From assembly GCF_023065955.2 (NCBI RefSeq), contig NW_026622863.1, positions 44,374,177 to 44,438,176 of the forward strand: a stretch of DNA of 64,000 nt, given 5' to 3'. A program made the position numbers and the translations under genes. This document shows positions 56,870 through 64,000 of the stretch, piece after piece (the stretch's first letter is position 1; the number at the start of each line of letters is the position of its first letter). Source of the DNA: Ursus arctos. Lineage: Eukaryota; Chordata; Mammalia; Carnivora; Ursidae. Under the pieces are notes generated by a model. The model was not told the DNA's origin. It searched no databases and saw only the letters and a list, made by a program, of their open reading frames with translations.

Positions 56870-57560
56870 GGGCACACAACCCACGCACACACACCTGCAC
56901 GCAGCCCCTCTGATGGGTGCGCGACAGCCCCCCAGACACACAGCCGGAGGGGCAGCCACTCGGGGGGACACACGCGCGCGGCCGGACACAGCACCTCGGC
57001 TCGACACCCAGCACACACCCGGATGGCCACACAAGCAGGGCGCCGCACACGCCGGCGCCGGGCACACACAGGGCCGCGCGAGCGCACGCCGGGCCCGCCG
57101 CAGCGCCGCGGACACACACTCACACGCTCGCACGCTCACACCCGCGCTCCCACCGGCGCCCCCGCCCGCCGCCTCCCCGGCCGCTGCGGTCCGCGCTCAC
57201 CCAGCCCGGGGGGGCCCCGGGCCCGGCCCCGCCGCCGCCGCCTCGCTCCGCGCCATGGTGGGGGGAGGGCCGGGGGAGGGGGCGCGGTGCCGCGGGGCCG
57301 CCTCCCTCCCGCCTCCTGCCCTCCCTCCCGAGCCGCCGCCGAGCTCCGCCCTCCGCGCCGCCCGCCGCCAGAGCCCCGCCGCCACCACCGCCGCAAGGGG
57401 GGAGGGGGCGCCGACCAGAGGGGGCGGGCAGGGCGGCCGCACCGCCCAGACCCCCGCCCCCGGGCGTTCCGCAGACCCCTCTCCACAGTGGAGCCGCTGG
57501 CCCGCCCCCGACCCCTCCCCAGCCCCACCTCCAGCCCTGCCGGCTTCCCCGGAGACCCCC
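56870..57560. promoter_or_regulatory. CpG island, likely LRFN1 promoter
   Basis: Dense CpG and GC boxes run through 57.0-57.56 kb with no repeat copies. The island lies 5.5 kb upstream of the LRFN1 coding start on the minus strand and contains a consensus splice donor for that strand. A promoter is the simplest explanation. Confidence 0.65.
57201..57300 (-). other. LRFN1: Probable LRFN1 first exon with upstream in-frame ATG
   Basis: The minus strand has a consensus donor GCTGG|GTGAGC at 57201/57200 inside a CpG island. An ATG at 57256 in an optimal context (CACCATGG) opens 18 codons (MARSEAAAAGPGPGPPRAG-type, Ala/Gly/Pro-rich) that end two bases into a codon at the donor. Spliced to 51739 it reads in frame into LRFN1. 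The upstream exon boundary (transcription start) is not visible. Confidence 0.45.
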
Positions 57561-58030
57561 CAGACCACGCCCCAAAGGGCGTGGGGACTTGGATCTCGCA
57601 GCGGAGACCTGGGATCATGTCCCAATACCCAGGGGAAACTCAGACCATGCCTTACCTCCTCTGAGGACCCAAACCATGTTCTACTCTCCTTGGTGACCTC
57701 ACACACTGCCCCATACTCCAGTGGGGACCCCAGACCATATCCCAGCACCCAAGGGGATCGATCTAGAGCACCACCCGCAGGGACCCTAAATCATCCCATA
57801 ACATTCAGACAGACCCAGGACCATGCCCCAGCCTCCGGAGAGGACCCAAACTATACGTCAACATCCAGAGAGATACCAGATCATGTGTTACTCCCTTCGG
57901 GGACCCAACCATATCCTACTGCTTCTTGGGGACTCCCAGCCATGTCCTTCCACCCTCTAGGACCACAAACCATTCCCTGACTCCCAATAGGAACTCCAGA
58001 CCATGTCTAATTTCTAGGGGGACCCCAAAA
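57560..58030 (+). repeat. Degenerate 30-bp minisatellite upstream of LRFN1
   Basis: About 14-15 imperfect units of the type GGGGACCCCAGACCATGTCC, starting at the edge of the CpG island and fading near 58030. It lies just upstream of the inferred LRFN1 promoter. Confidence 0.65.
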
Positions 58031-58770
58031 TGTCTTTTATTCCCCCTAACTTTCCTCATTACCTCCCATTAGACCCAGACCATCCTCCCCTCTAAGGCCC
58101 CCCTTAGTTTCCAGAACCCCTGATTTGCCCCAGATTCTTTCCCTGCCTCCTTCCTTTTCCTACCCTTCTTTTGGACCCTGAAGACACTTCCCCTTCCCTG
58201 TGACTTCCATGGAGCCCAGGATTCCCACCCCTCCCCCCTCCTTTCTTGCCCAATTCCTACCCAATAGCTGACTCCCAGCCCCTCCCCCAAATCCCACTGA
58301 GTATCTCAGGCCACCCTCCACCCTTTCTGAGATACTCACCAGGCCCCCAAACCCAACAAGGCCTCCCCTCCAAATCTGTCTTATTGCAGTCCCCCCAGCT
58401 CCCTGACAGCTCAAACCCTTCCTATTTTGGATCCCACTGTACCAAGGTACTCTGCCAAACCCCTTCCCTAAATTTTTCCTAGTCACATCATCCGTCAAAG
58501 CCTGCCTTGTCCCCCAGATCAAGGGCACCTCTGCAGAGCCTCCCCTTTAGTAAACCTTGATCCCACTCACCACCATCAGATGCCTCCTGGGGACACTCAC
58601 AATCCTCCCCACCTCAATCTCCAGAATCCAACATCACCACCACTATCACCACCTCTACCCAGGCACCATCACCCCCTCCCACCCTGGTTCCTGACACTTC
58701 CTGATGAGGTGTGGAGGTCCTGGGCTGGAAAGATGGAGAGAGAGAATAGTAACAACAGCAAAAGTGGACA
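58031..58770. other. Pyrimidine-rich gene-free stretch
   Basis: C/T-biased plus strand with no exon or repeat boundary recognised. Confidence 0.3.
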
Positions 58771-58960
58771 TGTGTCCAGGGCTATTGTGTGCCAGGAATG
58801 GTTCTAAGGGCTTCACCTACATGACTCCATTTACTCCTCCCAGCAGCCAGATGAGGAGGTCCCATCACATCCCTACTTTACAGATGAGGAAAATAAAACC
58901 ATAGAGAGGTTAGGTAATTTGCCTCAGCTCACACAGGTAACAAGCGGCAGAACTCAGTGG
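58770..58960 (-). mobile_element. MIR
   Basis: CTTTACAGATGAGGAAAATA and AACTCAGTGGAGG are the reversed MIR core. Confidence 0.75.
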
Positions 58961-59049
58961 AGGTGAAGGGAAAAGAAGGCGAGGGCAGGCCTGGGATGGA
59001 CAGGAGTGGAAGAGGGAGATCCACAGAGATGGGGGGAAACAAAGAGCTT

Positions 59050-59790
59050 GAGCCCAAGCAGAGAGGGCCCCACCAACAGAGGGTGTCTCTGGCCTGGCCC
59101 ACCTCTTGTCCTCATTCCTTACTACTCTTATGTCCCAGCCTCCCACCATGGCCTTCCTACTCCTCCAACACACCAGCTACAGTCCAGCTCCTGGGATCTT
59201 TGCACTCTTCCCCTATTCCTCCTTTTCATTTAGTCTTAATTTTCATTTAAGTCTTAATTCAAACGTAATCTCTTCAGAGTGGCCCTCCTTTCCCCTCCCC
59301 AGTTTATACCTCCACCCCCACCAATTGTCCTAATGTCTGCCACTTACTCTAAAATCCATAAAAAATAAGTTGGGTTGATGGATGGGTTGATGGATGGGGA
59401 TGTGATAAAGCAAGTACAATAAAATGTTAATGGTAGAATCTAGGTGGTGGGTGCATGGGTGTTCACTGTAAAATTATTTCAACTTCACTGCATGTTTGAG
59501 ATTTTTCATAATGCATTTTGGGAGGTGAGCAGCGACTAAAGAGGCGACAAAATGTCCCACTATTTCTATCACATCATCTCATTTTATTTCCTACCTAGCA
59601 CTAACCATGCTTGTTAATAATCTTCTCTTTATTGTTTACTTATTTGTTTGTTTATTGCTTATTGTCTAGTCATTGAAATATCAGCCTCCTGACGGGAGAG
59701 GCATGGGCACCAATTTTCTCCAGTGTCCAGAAGGGTGAACGGCACCCAATGGGTGCTCAGCAAACAAGTGTTCTTGAATGCCTCTCAGGA
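59050..59790 (+). mobile_element. L2, split by an L1 3' piece
   Basis: TCTTTGCACTCTTCCCCTAT and TCTCTTCAGAGTGGCCCTCC come before; TTTGTTTGTTTATTGCTTAT and GGTGCTCAGCAAACAAGTG come after. An L1M 3' fragment lies at 59345-59530. Confidence 0.75.
59345..59530 (+). mobile_element. L1 3' fragment inside L2
   Basis: AATGTTAATGGTAGAATCTA and GTGGGTGCATGGGTGTTCAC are L1M 3'UTR phrases. Confidence 0.65.
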
Positions 59791-60480
59791 GAGGGCCTTA
59801 GAGCTAGGCCCCCTCCAGATTCACTGCAGGAGCCGCACTCGTCAATAAATATAATGTCCCTGCCTGGGGTCACTAGAAGGGTAGGGGGAAAACCCCAGCC
59901 GTTGGAGGATGCCCCGTAAGGTCAGGAAATGTGAGGTGGCCTGAAAGGAGGGCAACAAGTGGAAGTTTCCTCCGGCCTTAATTCCTACCCCAGACTTTCT
60001 AATAGAGACCGGCAACCATTCTCACACTTCCACAATTAGGCCCCGCCCCCATCCCCCTCCACCCCCACCCCCACCCTTTCTCCAAGGCTCTGCCCAAAAC
60101 AAAATCCCCAGCCCTTTCTGACCTTTTCCGGCCTAGAACCTACCTTCTCAGCCCCAGCACTGCCACCAAAGCATCTAACTCCTCCCCAGAAGAATCTAGC
60201 TTTCAGTCCAGGCACCGGCCCCTCTTGCCTAGTTTAGATCCTCCATTCTCAGTTCCGCCCTAAATCCCGTTTCTTCCTCTACAACATAAGCCCTACTTTC
60301 CTTGAAGGTTAGCAGGGAGAAGCGCCCCAGGGAAACCCTAAAGCCTGGATTCAAAAATTAAGGAGCCTGGATCCGTGAAGATCAGGGGAAGGCTGGGGAA
60401 AAGAGAAGAGGTAGTCCCTAGTTTGCTCGGGGGCCCCTTGAAGGAGTGGCCCCCAAACCTGGAGCCACGCCCCATTGTGC
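59791..60480. other. Gene-free stretch leading into the CCAAT array
   Basis: C-rich unique sequence with no repeats recognised after 59.8 kb. It could belong to a promoter or enhancer with the array that follows. Confidence 0.3.
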
Positions 60481-60489
60481 TGACTCTCC

Positions 60490-60661
60490 ATTGGATAGTG
60501 TATTCTGCTCTGGCCTCTCTGATTGGTCCCTCCGTAATCCTTCTAGCCAAACCTCCTCTGCATTGGGCAGTCCGCAGAGCCACCCTCTCTGATTGGTCCC
60601 TGCTTTCCAAACGCCCTGCTCCTAATTGGGCAACTCCTCGTACATGCCTCTTTCTGATTGG
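60490..60661 (-). promoter_or_regulatory. Array of six CCAAT boxes at about 32-bp spacing
   Basis: ATTGG (CCAAT on the minus strand) occurs at 60490, 60522, 60562, 60592, 60625 and 60657, all in one orientation, at 30-40 bp intervals. Part of it is a duplicated unit (CTCTCTGATTGGTCCCT at about 60516 and 60586). This looks like an NF-Y-bound promoter or LTR-derived array. No gene start is identified next to it. Confidence 0.6.
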
Positions 60662-60799
60662 ATTGTTTGCAATCATGAGCCTGGAGGCTGACAGAAGTTC
60701 AACTACGTGGGAAGGACGAGAGGGAGAGGGGAGGAGGAGAAAGGGGAGGGGATTAATCCCTAAATCCCCTGCCGGAGAGAGGGAGTGGCCCTTGACCAC

Positions 60800-61045
60800 C
60801 AGATAGCCTTGAGTTAAAGTTCTAACTGTGCAAACCACTAGCAGTGGGGCTTCAGGCAACTCTCTTTGGCTTCTATGCCTCAGTTTATTCATCTGTAAAT
60901 TGGGGATAGATAATAATGATACCATTCTAATGCGGTATTGTAAGGATTAATGATTTAACACCTGTAAAGTGTCTTATAGAAGTACTTGGCACATAGGAAG
61001 CCCTCAGTCAGAGAGTTAACTATTATCATTAATTTGATCATGTAA
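60800..61045 (+). mobile_element. MIR, nearly complete
   Basis: CTATGCCTCAGTTTATTCAT, TAAATTGGGGATAGATAATA and CATAGGAAGCCCTCAGT. Confidence 0.88.
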
Positions 61046-61485
61046 GTGCATGACCTTGGACAAGTCCTTTTGCCTCTCTTACCTCTGCGGGCGGGAGGTT
61101 GCTTGACCTCTTAATTGAACGACCTCTCCTATCCCCAGTCCTCCTCTTCTTCTATCTCTAGCCTTCAGAGACTGAGGCTGTGATCACAGGGAGAAGTAGA
61201 GGTGTGCCTGGCAGAGATGGGGTGGGGAGGGCACCAGGACAGGTGTCAGAGGGAAGCTCAAATCCCGCCCCTACAAATACTGGCGAGGGTGGGGCATGGG
61301 TGTGTGCGATTTCTCTACGCAAAGGGCTTGTCCGGACAGGGGACAAGAGGGTAAGGGATGGGCAGAGCCGAGTGGTGAGGGAATGGTGTGTTCTGGCGGG
61401 GAAGGTTGGGGAGGGGTTGGAGCTGGGCTTGTAGACCCTCCCCCAGGAGGGAGGGGCAGCCCAGGCCCAAGGTCATTGTGTCATT

Positions 61486-61499
61486 GTTACCATGGCAAC
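61486..61499. promoter_or_regulatory. RFX X-box
   Basis: GTTACCATGGCAAC is an almost perfect inverted repeat and matches the RFX-family X-box GTNRCC/RGYAAC. It lies between GMFG and LRFN1, 1 kb past the GMFG stop. Confidence 0.5.
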
Positions 61500-62289
61500 G
61501 AACACCTCACTACAGGGAACCTGAAAAAGGGTTGGGGGGAAGGAGCTCCCAGGTCCCTGGATCTGGGGACAGAGAGAGGAACAGAGACCGGAAGAAGCAC
61601 AGAGAAAGAAAGAGTGATTTATCTTTGTGAAGACCTGCCCATCTCAGAATTCTCAGAGCCTGGTACACTGTGGGTGCTCAATAAATGTCCCTCAGAGACA
61701 AAGATGGAGCCCAAGAGACTCAAAAGCCCAGAGATGCCCGAAGAAAGAAAGAAGAATCTCCGGAATGGGGCGGGTAAGCGTGTCCCTTTCCTGCCCTTCA
61801 ACCTCATACCCTTCAGGGGTGCACTGAGAGCCCTGGATCCTCGCACCTTCCCCAGCCTTGGGCCTTCAGGCCTCCCTAACCCCACAAACCACCCACCCCA
61901 GCAACTCCCTGAAGCAATTATGTTTGATCCTTCAACAACTTTTCTGCCTTTATATTCTTCCAGCCTGGGGCCTCCCTGAGAAAACTAGCATTCAGTGCCA
62001 GCTAATGCTTGCTAGCTCCTAGAGCTGGGGTGGGAAGTGGGGAGGAGGGGAAACAGGCATTCTGCTTCTTCACACTCAGGAACCCAGGTGTCCTTATTCC
62101 CCTAAGGGTGGGCCCCTCGTGGATTCAGATATTTTCCAATTCCTCCTGGAAACCTCTCCCCCACCCACACACCCCGCCCCTCACCCCGCCAACTCCTCCC
62201 CAGGAAACCCTACAGGCCCCTCCCTTTCTTTCCGAGAAACAGGTATCCCCCTTTCCTCCTGGGACTCAGCGGACATCCACTTGGTCTGC

Positions 62290-62303
62290 CTGCCCTCTGC
62301 TGG
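62290..62303 (-). promoter_or_regulatory. CTCF core motif beyond the GMFG 3' end
   Basis: The minus strand reads CCAGCAGAGGGCAG, a full CTCF core match. It is identical over 18 bp (CTGCCCTCTGCTGGCCCA on the plus strand) to the site after IFNL4. Confidence 0.5.
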
Positions 62304-62387
62304 CCCAAGGTCGGTACTGCAGGGACTGTCGGCTAGCGCTCACAAGGAGAAACAGAAACAAAACTGAGGATCTCTGAGTTCTTGCAT

Positions 62388-62393
62388 TTTAAT
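62388..62393 (-). terminator. Poly(A) signal ATTAAA of GMFG
   Basis: TTTAAT on the plus strand reads ATTAAA on the minus strand, 95 nt after the GMFG stop codon. It predicts a short 3'UTR ending near 62370. Confidence 0.6.
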
Positions 62394-62487
62394 CTCCTTC
62401 GGGTCTCAGACGTTCAGGTCCTAGGGGTCCAGTCCCCAGTTTCTTCGGGGACTCCGACATCAGGAATTCAGCTCCCCAGCCCAGAGG

Positions 62488-64000
<1,513 letters not shown>

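Larger units (their letters stand above)
51740..57200 (-). other. LRFN1 5' intron region (inferred)
   Basis: If the CpG-island exon is used, this 5.5-kb stretch is its first intron. It holds three MIRs, one SINE, two CA microsatellites, a CA-rich tract and the candidate 33-nt cassette exon. The rest is unique or low-complexity sequence. Confidence 0.5.
61046..62340. other. GMFG-LRFN1 spacer with regulatory motifs
   Basis: Mostly non-repetitive, moderately GC-rich. It holds the RFX X-box (61486) and the CTCF motif (62290). A short L2/MIR 3' end (GGTGCTCAATAAATGTCCC) is at 61672. No coding exon seen. Confidence 0.45.

Noticed and set aside
56913..57980. 355-codon plus-strand open frame
   Set aside because: It spans the CpG island and the 30-bp minisatellite; the length comes from GC-rich and periodic composition and it has no recognisable domain.

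Overview
The window is mammalian nuclear DNA from a carnivore. The main evidence is about 37 copies of tRNA-derived SINEs of the carnivore SINEC type: a tRNA-like head with a B box, a CT-rich body, an AAATAAATAAA tail and clear target-site duplications. Many copies have the long body ending in TGTGTTCCCTCTCTCGCTGG, which points to a caniform such as a bear or pinniped; the species cannot be fixed from sequence alone. All four genes have vertebrate-style split exons. They match the block that human chromosome 19q13 carries next to the type III interferon cluster.

Layout. 1-4.5 kb: a dead L1 with nested SINEs. 4.8-6.9 kb: a CpG-rich segment holding an intact five-exon IFNL4 (+). 7-37.8 kb: about 31 kb of gene-free DNA made of L1, L2, MIR, MER5A and SINEC copies, with one processed RPL36 pseudogene (-) at 33.2-33.5 kb. 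37.9-40.1 kb: a five-exon IFNL1-type gene (+) with an upstream ISRE, an IRF element and an AU-rich 3'UTR. 40.2-45.4 kb: repeats. 45.4-57.6 kb: LRFN1 (-), with two coding exons, a probable CpG-island first exon and a candidate 33-nt cassette exon. 57.6-62.3 kb: a spacer with a degenerate 30-bp minisatellite, a six-box CCAAT array and a perfect RFX X-box. 62.3-64 kb: the last three coding exons of GMFG (-), which runs off the right edge.

Functional reading. The two lambda interferons are secreted class II cytokines expected to signal through IFNLR1/IL10RB and drive antiviral ISGs at epithelia. IFNL4 lies in CpG-rich DNA with no ISRE recognised nearby, whereas IFNL1 lies in CpG-poor DNA with classical IRF elements, so the two may be controlled differently. 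LRFN1 (a PSD-95-binding synaptic adhesion protein) and GMFG (an ADF-H Arp2/3 debranching factor) are unrelated neighbours whose order matches the human locus. The observations most worth checking are the intact IFNL4, the IFNL1/IFNL3 mosaic gene, a possible N-terminally extended LRFN1 gated by a cassette exon, and the evenly spaced CCAAT array.
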